The notes beneath the pieces are model-generated. The model saw only the letters and a list, made by a program, of their open reading frames with translations, was not told the origin of the DNA and made no database searches. From the NCBI GenBank assembly GCA_037953745.1, contig JBAKBP010007466.1, positions 35,711 through 99,710 on the forward strand: a stretch of DNA of 64,000 nt, read 5' to 3'. Each line of letters opens with the position of its first letter. The stretch's first letter is position 1. The DNA comes from Lithodes maja. Lineage: Eukaryota; Arthropoda; Malacostraca; Decapoda; Lithodidae. Both the position numbers and the translations under genes were made by a program. Shown here piece by piece: positions 53,543-63,747 of this stretch.

Positions 53543-55768
53543 TTAAATATAGAGCAACTTCCTCCAGTGTGCCTGGATCCTGGAGGTGTACACTATGCTT
53601 GGAGTTTGTAGCATTTTAATGATCCTGTTCTCAGAAGTGTTAAGGCGCTGAATGAATTTATATGTTAGCTTTCTAATGAGTGATTTGTAACAGTGTAAGT
53701 TCATATAGGCACATAGCGTACTTGTACTCTCATATTTTGAGAGCCCCAGAAACATTTTCATGATATTGTGATATGAGATACTTAGTCTATTCACTGTAAT
53801 TTTCTTATAGTTCCACCATAGTTGTGCTGTATACATTGGTGAGCAGTAGGAGTTGAACAATGTTATTTTTGTATCCCATGTGCACATATGAAATTTTCTT
53901 AACATTGAATTTCCCTGCATGTAAAGTTGCCTTCGCTGACGACCCATATCCTCATCATCTGAGCGATCACATGAAATATAGTGTCCTAGATACTTTACTT
54001 TACTTACTTCTTCTATAATTTCTTCATACAAATGGAATTTAGGTAGCTTTGATTTCAATAGAAGGTTAGATTTAAATATTATGATATTGCTCTTTATAGG
54101 ATTAAATTTGACTGAATGTTCGATTCCAAATTTTTCACATACTCTTAATAATTTATCCAGTCCTGCTCCAGAGGGCGCGATTAAGGCTAGGTCATCAGCA
54201 TACATGAGATGATTTACAATGGTGCTGCCAATACAGCACCCAGTGCGAGTCTTGTTCAGCTCCAGACTAAGATCATCCATGTAGACGTTGAAAAGATACG
54301 GAGACAATATCCCCCCCTGCCTAACACCATTGGTTACGGCGAAAGATCCTGACAGGATGTTGCCCCATCTTACACACATTTTTTGATTAGCATACCAGAA
54401 AATAAGTATCCTAACAATATAGCTAGGCACTCCCCTGTTAACTAATTTTTCAAATAAGGTTTTGTGACACACCCTATCAAAAGCCTTACTTGCATCAAGA
54501 AAACAAGAGAAAATTGAGCTATTTAGCTTGTTGTATGTATCAATCACTTCTTTCAGCACATATATGCATTGGTCTGTGCCGTGATTTTTCTTAAAGCCAA
54601 ACTGATTGCTGCTGGTGACAATATATGCAGACATTCTTTCTAGCATTATCATTTCAACTACCTTACTCACCACACTAGCAAGTGCTACTGGGCGGTAGTT
54701 GTCTTTTGCTGTAATTTTACCTGATTTATCTTTAATGACAGGAACAAGTATTACGGATATCATAGACTCCGGCAGGACACCATGCGTAAATAGACTGGTG
54801 ATGCAAGAACTAAGTTTATCTATTAACAACTTATCTGCATATTTAAGATGTTCTGCATATATACCATCCAGCCCACAAGCTTTATTTAGGTTAAGTTTTC
54901 TTATGGCATTCTCAAGATCACTTTCAGTCACTTTAATGTCTTCATAATTACTATCTTTCACATATTGAATTGCACCATTAGTAGACCTTTGGTTTACACT
55001 GTTAAGTAGTTCCTTAAAATGAGTTTTCCATAAGTCAGCAATGTTCTCTTCACCCGTAACCCCCTCAACACTGACAGGTAATGGTGTGTTACAATTTTGC
55101 ATGGATCTGATGTCCTTCCAAAAACAGTTAGTATCCTTTTCTGCCAGACTCTTTGCAAGGGCTTCCTTCCTTAATTGGTTTTCATTTTGCTTAATAAATC
55201 TAATGGCATATTTGGTCCTAGCCTTTGCTCTTTTGTGAAGTTCAAATATAGGCCCCTGTCTAGGCTGACCTACTTCAAGCCAATGAGACCTAGCATCTCT
55301 GGAGGCCTGATACAGGTCAGCCACATAGTCTTGCCAACCTGGCTTATTGAATGAGGACTTATATTTATGGCTATTAAAAATACTTTCCCCCGCTTTTGAT
55401 AAAGAATCTATTATACTATTGTAAAATTTAATAATGTCCTTTCTGTGTTGTGCATCACTACATTTTGGATCCCTGCATTGTGCTACACCATTACCATCAT
55501 ATTGCACCCTATTTAATAAGTCTTTGGTTTTATCACAGTACATTTGGCACTCTTCATTTGAGATTACATTCCATGGAACTTTTGCCTTGATGCTATTGCT
55601 AGTTTCTGTTATTTCCGGTGCCTTATTAATTTGGATTGTTAATTCTATAGGTATGTGGTCGTCATCCGTAATGTCGTATCTTATGGCCATTTCTGAGATA
55701 GTCATGAAAGTCAGAGCTAGAGATTGCATGATCAAGCCACGACCTGGTCTCCCATGCTTCACTAACAT
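53543..55768 (-). CDS. nested LINE reverse transcriptase
   Basis: An open frame of 741 codons. The RT region shows NKACGLDGI, QFGFKKNHGTDQC, CFLDASKAFDRV, NGVRQGGILSPYLFN and the catalytic YADDLALI (about 54180-54205), followed by VKYLGHYI and a C-terminal region with several Cys and His. The start of the frame includes the end of the endonuclease (DDDHIPIEL, with its Asp-His). It differs from the CR1 copies here by YADD and GVRQGG. I cannot fix the clade. Confidence 0.87.
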   Translation of the reverse strand: MLVKHGRPGRGLIMQSLALTFMTISEMAIRYDITDDDHIPIELTIQINKAPEITETSNSIKAKVPWNVISNEECQMYCDKTKDLLNRVQYDGNGVAQCRDPKCSDAQHRKDIIKFYNSIIDSLSKAGESIFNSHKYKSSFNKPGWQDYVADLYQASRDARSHWLEVGQPRQGPIFELHKRAKARTKYAIRFIKQNENQLRKEALAKSLAEKDTNCFWKDIRSMQNCNTPLPVSVEGVTGEENIADLWKTHFKELLNSVNQRSTNGAIQYVKDSNYEDIKVTESDLENAIRKLNLNKACGLDGIYAEHLKYADKLLIDKLSSCITSLFTHGVLPESMISVILVPVIKDKSGKITAKDNYRPVALASVVSKVVEMIMLERMSAYIVTSSNQFGFKKNHGTDQCIYVLKEVIDTYNKLNSSIFSCFLDASKAFDRVCHKTLFEKLVNRGVPSYIVRILIFWYANQKMCVRWGNILSGSFAVTNGVRQGGILSPYLFNVYMDDLSLELNKTRTGCCIGSTIVNHLMYADDLALIAPSGAGLDKLLRVCEKFGIEHSVKFNPIKSNIIIFKSNLLLKSKLPKFHLYEEIIEEVSKVKYLGHYISCDRSDDEDMGRQRRQLYMQGNSMLRKFHMCTWDTKITLFNSYCSPMYTAQLWWNYKKITVNRLSISYHNIMKMFLGLSKYESTSTLCAYMNLHCYKSLIRKLTYKFIQRLNTSENRIIKMLQTPSIVYTSRIQAHWRKLLYI

Positions 55769-56250
55769 ATGTATAGCTATTTTCTGGAAGCAGGTTTTTG
55801 GAGGACAAAATTAAACCTTGCTCCTCACAAAACCTTAACATATGTTTAGCAAACATGGAACCACCCAACTCGTGAGGGGTAGCATTCCAATCACCTACCA
55901 CTGAGTAACACGTTATCTCTAATTCAGAAATTAGGCCACCAAGCTCCCCTAACTTTTCCAAATAAAGTTCTTCATTTTCTGCACACTGATACGGTAAGTA
56001 AACACAAAATATTGCAAATTTTCTGTGTCCCACTTCCAGCTGTATTCCCGCACACCAGCTTAAATTTGTCTCAATGGTTTTAATTACACTATCTAGGCAC
56101 GATCTCCACATTATTGCAACTCCCCCTGGGGGGTGACCTGCCACAATACCATCACGTGTGTCCGTAGTGGAGACCCCGTACCCATGGAAATCTTTATCTA
56201 ATATGTTCAAATTACCTAAGTCCTGTTTTGTGTACCAGGTTTCCTGAAGG
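55662..56250 (-). pseudogene. nested LINE endonuclease, 5'-truncated
   Basis: An APE-type endonuclease with LQETWYTKQ (catalytic Glu) right at the cut 5' end, PPGGVAIMW, VVGDWNATPHE (Asp and Asn) and SWLDHAISS. The N-terminal strand with the first Asn is missing. The frame ends at 55662, and the final Asp-His block is found in the overlapping RT frame, so one indel lies near 55680. Confidence 0.82.
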
Positions 56251-56252
56251 CA

Positions 56253-56341
56253 GTTCGAACAAATTGATAAAGCGAACTCTCTTTCAAGTTCGTATACAAG
56301 TCATGTCCGGAGTGTGAAGTAAGAGTATCGCCCCACTTGGT
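56253..56341 (-). repeat. 89-bp extra copy of LINE-3 endonuclease sequence
   Basis: Base for base identical to 57481-57569 and in the same orientation. It sits between the 5' end of the nested LINE and the resumption of LINE-3 RT sequence at 56342. It replaces nothing: LINE-2 has no such segment at this position. Confidence 0.9.
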
Positions 56342-58082
56342 AACTACTTTTTTCTTTCTGATATAACTATAGAATTCTTTCGGGTTTGTTTTACTTTGAT
56401 TCGCAATATGTAACTCTAAGGTCTTTTTACTTTGCTTTATTAACTTTTTGGCTTTGCGTCGTAGCTCTACAAATTTCACCCGTTCTTCGTCATTTTGTGA
56501 GGATTTTAATCTATCATTAGCAAATTTTTTAGCAAGCAGGCAGTTTGAAATATCTTTATTCCACCATTTGGGCTTATTATTATGGCCTGGACGCCGTATT
56601 TTCGATGGTATGCAGTCTTGCACTGCTTTTATGTAAGTGGTTTAGAATAACTTCCAAGATGTATTTATGTCGTTATTGTTAATTAAAAAGCTCCAGTCAG
56701 TTTCTTTAAACATAGCTCTAAGTTTATGGAAGTTTGCTTTCTTGAAATTGGGGACTTTTTCGATGCTACTATTTGGTTCATTACTAGTAAACTTTAGAGT
56801 GAAAGTTATCGTACGATGGTCGCTGTTACTGAATTCATCACCAACATTCAAATTCTCTATTAACCTCTGAAGTGCTGACGTATTTGAGGTTTTTCGTCAC
56901 TAAAATATTCATTGTACCATTAATAGCATTAATAATTATCCATATGCGCCTATTATGGGTTGATTATAAAGGTATTAACCTGAAACAACAATAAAACGAG
57001 TGAAAACAGCGTTTGGATGGTCAAAATCGGAGATATAGCCCGCGAGTTGTATAATGTATGGGTGAGGCAAGCTACCTTCCCGCCAATTTTCCCCAAGGCC
57101 ACTGCGACACAGTCGATCGATACTCTCTCTCTCTCTCTTGCACTCGATGGCCATCAGTGATGACAACACCCTGCTTGCAACTCGCTAATGTTAGCACGAA
57201 AATATACCTCAGAATAAGGGAATAATAGGGAAAATAGGTGATAACTGAGGAATAGGAGGAAAGTGGGGAAGGAGGGGAGGTAGAGGACTGAGATTTTGCA
57301 TGGCCCAGGGGCCAAAAAAAAATAAAAAAATAAAAAAATAAAAATAAATTTTTTTTTTTTTTTCGATGTAAAAAGTTGATTTTTAGTTTTACTTACTCAG
57401 GAGAGTCTTCCCGCAGCTCCCGGGTTAATTCTTCTTTTGTTGCAAGTACAATGTCAAGAACGTTATTACCACGGGTCGGCGTTCGAACAAATTGATAAAG
57501 CGAACTCTCTTTCAAGTTCGTATACAAGTCATGTCCGGAGTGTGAAGTAAGAGTATCGCCCCACTTGGTCACAGGTAAATTAAAGTCGCCAAAAATTACG
57601 GTATCTTGTGAGTTACTTACATCTGCAATTTGTTCGTAAATTTCTCGGTCAGTTTGCACTGATTGAGCTGGAGGTCTGTATATTAACGCAAGTATTATTT
57701 TTGTACCTTTATTATTCTTTATTAGCACAAAAGATGTGTCGACGTTCACAATTTGAGGTTTTGACAAGAGGGTAGGGTTAAGACTTTCTTTGATATAAAG
57801 TAAAACGCCACCTCCATTTTGATTTATTCGGCTTTTCTCAAACATTACATAACCGGGAAGTGAATACTCTGCTAAAAAGTCTCTATCTTCTGTATTGAGC
57901 CAAGATTCTGTTATGCCAATCACATCATAATTTTCTGTAAACACTAGCTCCTCTAAATCTGAAAATTTATTGCGTATGCTACGAACGTTTGCATAGAAAA
58001 CCTTTAAATTTGTTATTTTAGAACTCACGGAACGCTCTTTAATAATATTTTTGGTTCTTGTCGGATCTACATTTATGTTCAT
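56342..58082 (-). pseudogene. LINE-3 endonuclease and RT linker
   Basis: The endonuclease (58082-57429, then from 56869) shows VRSIRNKFSD, GITESWL (Glu), NGGGVLLYI, FGDFNLPV (Asp/Asn) and, after the TTAA element, SDHRT, so all catalytic residues are present. The frame is broken at about 56642 by a small deletion and stop relative to LINE-2. The linker from 56623 has KPKWWNKDI and ELRRKAKKL and runs to the nested LINE. The frame beginning at 58082 (MNINVDPTRT) is a good ORF2 start. Confidence 0.83.
56870..57428 (+). mobile_element. TTAA element family 1, copy e (deleted)
   Basis: TTAA lies at 56870-56873 and 57425-57428. LINE-2 keeps the empty site with one TTAA at about 16860-16863. This copy has lost about 35 bases between two GTGC motifs near the left end. 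At the right end it has lost one unit between the two AGAGTCTTCCCGCAG repeats. Both look like deletions between short direct repeats. Confidence 0.92.
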
Positions 58083-58201
58083 GGCTGTCCTCGGTCCTCG
58101 CTGTCTTCGGTCCTTATCGCTGGTGGTCCTCGTTTGCCTCTGTTTTTTGCTTGGCGTTGGATGATTTATGTCACTGCTGCTTCTTCTCGGATGGCGTTTT
58201 T

Positions 58202-59290
58202 TTATCCATGGCTGCGGACTGCTTCGTGTAGGAGACGACCCATGCGTGCTGAACCCACAGGGTTTAGATGAGTGCCATCCTTGCGGAACAGAGTAGGCTG
58301 GTTGTAGAAGTTGTCCCAGAGGTTGATGAATTCAACTTCTTCCCTCAGACACAAATATTTTAGTCGGCTATTTGTGCTGAAGGCCTTGTTGTAGAATTTG
58401 TCAGGTGCGTCGATCTTGGGGAGAATGCCTGAGATGATGATATTCCTTGACTTGTTTTTGTAGTGCTGGATCATCTTGCGATATTTCTCCATCAACTCTT
58501 CGGATCTGGTGCGCATGACGTCATTTGAACCAGCATGGATGACAAAAAGGGTATTTTCATTTGCATCCTTTGTGGTATCTTCGAAGGCTTCCACAATGTC
58601 GTCCAGTCCAGCTCCTGGGATGCAAAATCTTTTTCGTTGATTTGGGACTCTGTCGCAGAACTCTTCGACCTGTCCTCGTAGGATGGAATCCCCAACGAGC
58701 CTGGTCTCTTCTGGTTCGTCTTCCATCTCTACCAATATCTCAAATCTGTTTGACATTGTGACTGGTAGATGAGACCTTTTCTGCGTTGGCCGTGCACCGT
58801 TCCTCACTGGTGTAAATCCGGAAACCTGTGGTGGCGGGACTCTGCGTACAGGTTGGGGAGAGGAGTGGTTAGAACGGGGGCGAGGGGTTGGTACTGTTCG
58901 TACTAGCAGGCTTCTTGCACGAGGAGTGGGGGAGAGACTAAGGTGAACAGGGCGGCTGTCCTGGTTTGATGTCGGCTCAGGTTCGTCAGAAGCATCTGCT
59001 GCAGTGGCTACTGCAGGTGTTGGATTGTTGGCAGATGACGTTGGGGCGGTGGTGGATGCTGGAGTTGAAACAATTGGAGTTAGTGATACTCCAACATTGA
59101 GTGTTACAAACTCTTGGAGTGATTCCAGCTTCCTGGTGAGGGCGTTGATCTTGTAGGCTTCATCCAATTTTGCTGTCAAATCCTCTCGTTGCTGGCAGAG
59201 TCGGCAGACTTGTGGATCGGCAGGAGCAAACATGGAAGCACCAAACCTACCGGCGCAGTTCGTACAGGCACGAGGCATGGTGACGATCAC
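58202..59290 (-). CDS. LINE-3 ORF1: zinc finger, coiled coil and SGNH esterase
   Basis: A complete 362-codon ORF. Residues 9-32 hold two Cys pairs (CTNC and CRLC), likely one zinc site. Residues about 36-66 can form a coiled coil for self-association. A Ser/Pro/Thr-rich linker follows. From about residue 195 an SGNH/GDSL-type esterase domain shows VGDSILRG (nucleophile Ser), HAGSNDV (Gly and Asn) and KDGTHLNPVG (Asp and His). Such esterase-type ORF1 proteins are known in CR1/L2 LINEs, where they bind the RNA. A second Met (MPRACTNC) four codons in is an alternative start. It lies just upstream of ORF2 with a gap of about 120 bases. Confidence 0.87.
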   Translation of the reverse strand: MIVTMPRACTNCAGRFGASMFAPADPQVCRLCQQREDLTAKLDEAYKINALTRKLESLQEFVTLNVGVSLTPIVSTPASTTAPTSSANNPTPAVATAADASDEPEPTSNQDSRPVHLSLSPTPRARSLLVRTVPTPRPRSNHSSPQPVRRVPPPQVSGFTPVRNGARPTQKRSHLPVTMSNRFEILVEMEDEPEETRLVGDSILRGQVEEFCDRVPNQRKRFCIPGAGLDDIVEAFEDTTKDANENTLFVIHAGSNDVMRTRSEELMEKYRKMIQHYKNKSRNIIISGILPKIDAPDKFYNKAFSTNSRLKYLCLREEVEFINLWDNFYNQPTLFRKDGTHLNPVGSARMGRLLHEAVRSHG

Positions 59291-59320
59291 TTTCTTCAGA
59301 TCACTTCACTCACTTAAAAA

Positions 59321-59400
59321 CACTTAACTCACTTTAAAAACACTAAACTCACTTTAAAAACACTAAACTCACTTTAAAAACACTTATCTCACTTTAAAAA
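59321..59400. repeat. 20-bp tandem array (four units)
   Basis: Four units of the type CACTAAACTCACTTTAAAAA, with partial units on both sides. Confidence 0.9.
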
Positions 59401-59429
59401 CACTTCACTCCCTTCAGGTCACTTCACTT

Positions 59430-59830
59430 ACTTAAATAGGCCTAACCGAAAAAGAAATTTTTTTAAATACGCACAAATAGGTTATCAGCGGTGATAGCCT
59501 AACCGAAAATTAAAACAAAACAAAATAAAATTTGAATACGCAGTGATAGCCGAACTGATTTTTTTTTTTTTTTTATTTAAACAGAAATAGGCCACCAGGG
59601 GTTATAGCCTATCCTAACCGAAAACATAAATTATGAAATACCGGTACGCAGAAATAAGCCACCAGCAGTGATAGCCTAACTGAAAATTTAAAAATTGAAG
59701 TACGCAGAAATAGGCCACCAGGGATGATAGCCTAGACTAACCGAAAACAAAAATAACCAAAAACAAAAAGTATGAAATATGCAAAAGTAGGCTACCAGGG
59801 GTGATAACCTACCTAAAAAAGCAAAACAAA
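59430..59830. repeat. 60-70-bp tandem array in the LINE 5' UTR
   Basis: The motif ACGCAGAAATAGGCCACCAG, followed by a TGATAGCCTAACCGAAAA block, recurs about five to six times with changes. Tandem 5' UTR units are known as promoters in some LINEs. Here the role is inferred only. Confidence 0.8.
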
Positions 59831-60157
59831 TATATATATATATATAATAAAATATGTAACTAAATATACAATTCACCAAATAGAGATTATATAAGAATAA
59901 AGTGTAACTGCACACAAGGGGTTAATATACTGTATCAACAGATGGCGCTGGTGTCATTATAGGCTAGTCAAGCAGGATTATATTTAGATAAACAAAGTTA
60001 TCAGTCAAAGGTTACTACAAGATCATGCAAGCAACAACTAAAATTATAGATATATATAGCTACAGTAGGATACTGAATACGATAACTACTAGAGTTAATA
60101 AGAAAATACAAAGCTAGGTCGATTAGAGGTGCACGTGCGTCGTCTGCTACAAGCTAG

Positions 60158-61612
60158 GTGGAGGAGAGTAGGGGTTGTCATGTCTCGGCGGAGCAGTGGG
60201 CGGGGGACACGAGTCTGGTGGCTGTGGAAGCGCTAGAGCACCTGCCTGAGCAGCAGTGTGCAGCGCTCCAGCACCAGCTCGGTTCATACCCCACTGGTCG
60301 TGCCGAGCCCCTGAGCCTCACAACTCGGGCGGTGCAAGATGTTCCGCGGGCAGGTCACGTGAATGTTGAAAGACCGTTAGCCTCGTTTCGGTGGTTCAAG
60401 GTGGGCGACGAGGCTTGGACATGGTTGTCAGGTCAGGGTCGACCCATGGCTGCCAAGGGTGGTGGTCAGAAGGAGGACATTGAGCAGATTGGTGAGATTG
60501 GCTGTGGAGTGGATGTGCCCGGTCGTCGCATAGCCTCCCAATGCTGCTCTAGTCGAATGCAGCAGCCCTACCATAGACTGACTGTATCTGGCCATGTCGC
60601 TAAAAGCGGTGATGCTGCGCAGGCAGATGTAGTCGTAAGGAATGCGGGGGTGCGCATGTACGGTATCGGCGGGGAAGCCTTAGCAATAATGAACTATGGG
60701 GGTGACTGCACAGGTGGTACTGATTGTCCCTCTCATGACCTGGCTGTTCTAGGGACGAAGGTGGAGAAGGAGGGAGACTACAGGTTAGAAGCTGCGGTCT
60801 CGGCTGGGTTGTGGGAGGGCACTAGGCATGTTGTTATGCGAGATAAGTTGTTTACTAGGCTGTGGCAGTGCATCCGCATGTTTGTTGCTTCTCCAGGCCT
60901 GATGTACGGGGTAGAATCCGACATGGAGGCTGGAGACAGTGCGAGGCTCAGTTTAATTCCCTACCGTATAAATCCTGCTAAAAAGCCTGTCGTGAAAACA
61001 GAGCTAGACGACATGTGGAAAAAGGGTCTGAGGGATAAAGGATATTGTAAGTGGTCGTTGCCAGTGAGTTTGCAACCTGAGTTGAGTGGCAAGATCAGTG
61101 TGTGTGCATTATCCCTGACAGACACCTATCCATTGCCCAAGGGTCTGAGGGATAAGGAATGTTGTGAGTGGTCGTTGCCTGTAACTTTGCAACCTGTGTT
61201 AAGTGGCAAGATCAGTGAGTGTGTTGATTGCGAGTGTGTGTGTGCATTATCCCCGACAGACGCCTATACCTTATCGAGAGTTGACGACACCATAGACCGC
61301 CTCGGGGCTGCATCGCCTATCACGAAGGTAGAACTAGTGAAAGGTTATTGGCAGGCCCCGTTGCCGGAAAGAGCGAAGAGAAATGCCAGTCTTGTGATGA
61401 ACTGGGCAGTTTATCAGTGCCAGGTGTTGTTTTGCTGCCGGGACACAAGTTGGATGTGTGGCATGCTAAGGGCACTGATAATGTTTTGGCTGATTGTTTG
61501 TCACGGGAGGGTATGTTTGCAGGAGAACCCTCGCCGTTCAGTCAGTGTGTGTTGAGCGTGGAGGAAAATAGGCTACATATATTTAAAGCCGAAAAAAAAA
61601 AACAACAATAAA
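60158..61612 (+). pseudogene. Gypsy-2 pol remnant (RT start fused to RNase H end)
   Basis: The frame shows GLMYGVESDMEAGD and IPYRINPAKKPVVK, the usual start of a Gypsy RT, then VDDTIDRLGAAS and LVKGYWQAPLPERAK, the first RT motifs. Right after this (about 61370) the sequence jumps to PGHKLDVWHAKGTDNVLADC followed by LSRE, the end of RNase H, in another frame. The RT catalytic motif, most of RNase H and the whole integrase are gone. Within the RT start, a block with KGLRDK...WSLPV...SGKIS occurs twice (61022-61138 and 61139-61275), an internal duplication. Confidence 0.85.
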
Positions 61613-61918
61613 ATTTAAAAATCAACATAAAAAAAACTCTTTCTGTTATAGTAAATTTAAGTATGTTTTGTTACAGCTGAAGCACTAGCTATTAGTGGGC
61701 TGAGTTTCGTAGAACTCGCTTTCGGAGCGTAACAATTTTAAGTTTTGCTATTGTGTTGAGGGGGTAAATATGTAAGTTTGTTTCATTTCATAAGTATGTT
61801 TTTTTTTGTGAAACCTATATGCTGTATTATTGTGCTGGGATGGGGAGGTTAGGTGACGTGTGCCGATTTCAGATATCAGAACTTGCCTAATGTTAAGTGT
61901 CTAATATCTTGGGCGGGG
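61613..61918 (+). other. Gypsy-2 3' spacer and polypurine tract
   Basis: Non-coding A/T-rich sequence ending in GGGCGGGG (61911-61918), directly before the 3' LTR. That is the likely plus-strand primer. Confidence 0.75.
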
Positions 61919-63747
61919 TGTGACGCACGTCAGCTCCCCAGCGACCGCGAGGGGGCGGTGGTTGGCTCCCTATCCTCTTCTCCCCTCTCCCCAGGCAGTG
62001 AAATGGGCTACAGGTATCAGAGAATGTTGTTCTTTCTTTCATAGTGTTCATGTTGTTACAGACAGTCCCGTGGTGGCCTTTACTTTCGTCTGTGACAACG
62101 GGAAGTATTTTATATCATTAGTTGAATATGAGATGCATTGTGGAAGGAGAGAGAGAATAGCGAGGGTGTGGTGGTAGTGTGTGCGTGCGTAGGTATGTGT
62201 TGCCTCCCTCGCTCGAGGTGTTTTCCCGCTCGCGCGCTTTTCCGCGCCCTTGATTGGCTGGTGGTTCCTGGCGCCTTCTGCAGACCTGCGGCCTGGTGAC
62301 GTAGTCGTCTGTGATTGGCGGCCGCGGTCCTGGGACGGTGGTGCGGGCTACTGTTCTTGTGTCTCCCTCAGAGCTCCTCTTAGTGCTGTAACGCTAACAT
62401 CCTTTTGCAATCTATCAGCCCACCTCACCCCCCTATTGCGAACTTTCTCTACCACTGCTTACCTTCTTCTCTCTGTATATCTTACTATTAATTAACTGCC
62501 CTTCCCCTTGACGTTGATTTCATATATCCGTCACTGTATTATACAGCGAGCTCTCAGAGATATTATATGTACTTAGTTAGGCATTTTGGATCAGAGGGTT
62601 ATCCATTTTGGCTTGGGGAGGTTTGACATACTCATCGTGTTGCCCCAACCTTATTTTCTTGGGTGTCTACCAGGTTAGTCGATGCTAGACTGGGGAGAGG
62701 CTATCAGGTTGCAGTTTCCTATGAGCATAGACTTTGTTGAGCCTATGCCACTGTACCGGATACCTGCGGAGGCCTAGGTCATTTTCTTGTCTGTGTACCT
62801 TAGAGCCTAGCACTGTGTTGGCGTGAGGGCGTTGGCCTAGTCCACCCAGCACTGTGCTAGCTCGTTAGCTTTTGACTTAGGAGGGTCGCCAGGAGAGAAC
62901 CAGGTACACGAGACCTGGATCTCTCAAGAGAGCACCCCTTCATTTAATGTAACTAGGCGCACAGAGTTGAGAACGACACTAGGCTACCGAGCAGGTGGCT
63001 CGGCCCAGGTAGCTTAGCCTACGACTCCCCTGCTAGACTTCGTCCACCTGGCAGACCCCCGATTAGGGTTTATAATCTCATTGTGTATATGTGTGCAGCA
63101 TTATTGCTCCTTATGTTTATAGTAAGTCGTGATTGTTGCTGAGAGACCCAACCAGGGCAGGCTAGTGCCTGGTGGGAGAAAGCACATCTTTTTGTGGTTT
63201 GAGTTTAGACTGCCGACTGTTTTATAATTACACCTGTGCCAGATAACACCGCATGTCCCTACACTATATAATTATGTTCCCACAGTAATAATACACAGTT
63301 CAGAATCCGATACGTACTTCTTAGTGGCATCTGACTTTTTCAGAAGATTCTGGCATGATGCTTTAGGACTTTCTTTGTTTCACTTTCTTTCAGACAGGAG
63401 TGACAGTTTACTGATTATTTAACGTAACGTTAATTATCCTTCTTCTAGTTTGCTATTAAATCGTTGCTGCGATTTAATTACGCTATCTATCTTTTTCCTT
63501 GTATACTTTAATAAAGTAATCGTATGTTGTATGAGTATAGGCTGCTTCAGTGATCATCAGCCTATAGTGTGCACCTTTTACCGAGTCATAGGATACCTCG
63601 TTGTCCAGGCACGACTCAGGGGGGTATAGGTGTTTTGTTCTCCAGTGGTTCAGGCAGGGGTTGGAACTAGTGTTACCGTTGTTGCATTTAGCCTTATCTA
63701 GTCCAATGAAGAAGAGCCCTGTGTCTTGCAGAACCTGGATCGTAACA
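61919..63747 (+). repeat. Gypsy-2 3' LTR
   Basis: Matches 46743-48567 almost throughout. It includes an AATAAA at 63510-63515 and ends GGATCGTAACA, followed by the duplicated CCTG. Confidence 0.92.

Larger units (their letters stand above)
53125..56252 (-). mobile_element. second LINE inserted in LINE-3
   Basis: A LINE of another clade, with endonuclease and RT and an (ATT)n tail (53127-53168, read as (AAT)n on the plus strand). Its 5' end is cut inside the endonuclease. The insertion point in LINE-3 is AACAGTTGA / GTAACTACTT, seen whole in LINE-2 near 16330-16345. Its 5' junction carries an 89-bp copy of LINE-3 endonuclease sequence. Confidence 0.85.
51184..60130 (-). mobile_element. CR1-like LINE (LINE-3), with ORF1
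   Basis: The same family as LINE-2, with the same 10-base tail unit at the 3' end (51184-51214). ORF1 is complete (58202-59290). The repeat-rich 5' UTR extends to about 60130, so this may be a full-length copy. The 5' limit is only bracketed between 59950 and 60150. Another LINE (53125-56252) and a TTAA element (56870-57428) are inserted. It lies between the protease and RT parts of Gypsy-2. Confidence 0.88.
59291..60130 (-). other. LINE-3 5' UTR with two tandem arrays
   Basis: Upstream of ORF1 there is first a 20-bp array, then a 60-70-bp array, then about 280 bases without repeats that presumably hold the internal promoter. I see no gene. Where Gypsy-2 sequence starts again is uncertain. 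Confidence 0.6.
46743..63747 (+). mobile_element. Ty3/Gypsy element with large LTRs and deleted pol (Gypsy-2)
   Basis: LTRs of about 1.83 kb (46743-48567 and 61919-63747) are flanked by CCTG on both sides (46739-46742, 63748-63751). A purine tract, GGGCGGGG, precedes the 3' LTR. By eye the LTRs differ at about 17 positions plus one 4-base indel, so about 1 percent. Gag and protease are present, but RT is cut before its catalytic centre and integrase is missing. A LINE of about 9 kb sits inside. It must have moved with enzymes from a relative. Confidence 0.92.

Noticed and set aside
60158..60640. A host gene for the N-terminal part of the 465-codon frame
   Set aside because: It runs directly into Gypsy RT motifs and lies between the LTRs. 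It is the pol linker of Gypsy-2.
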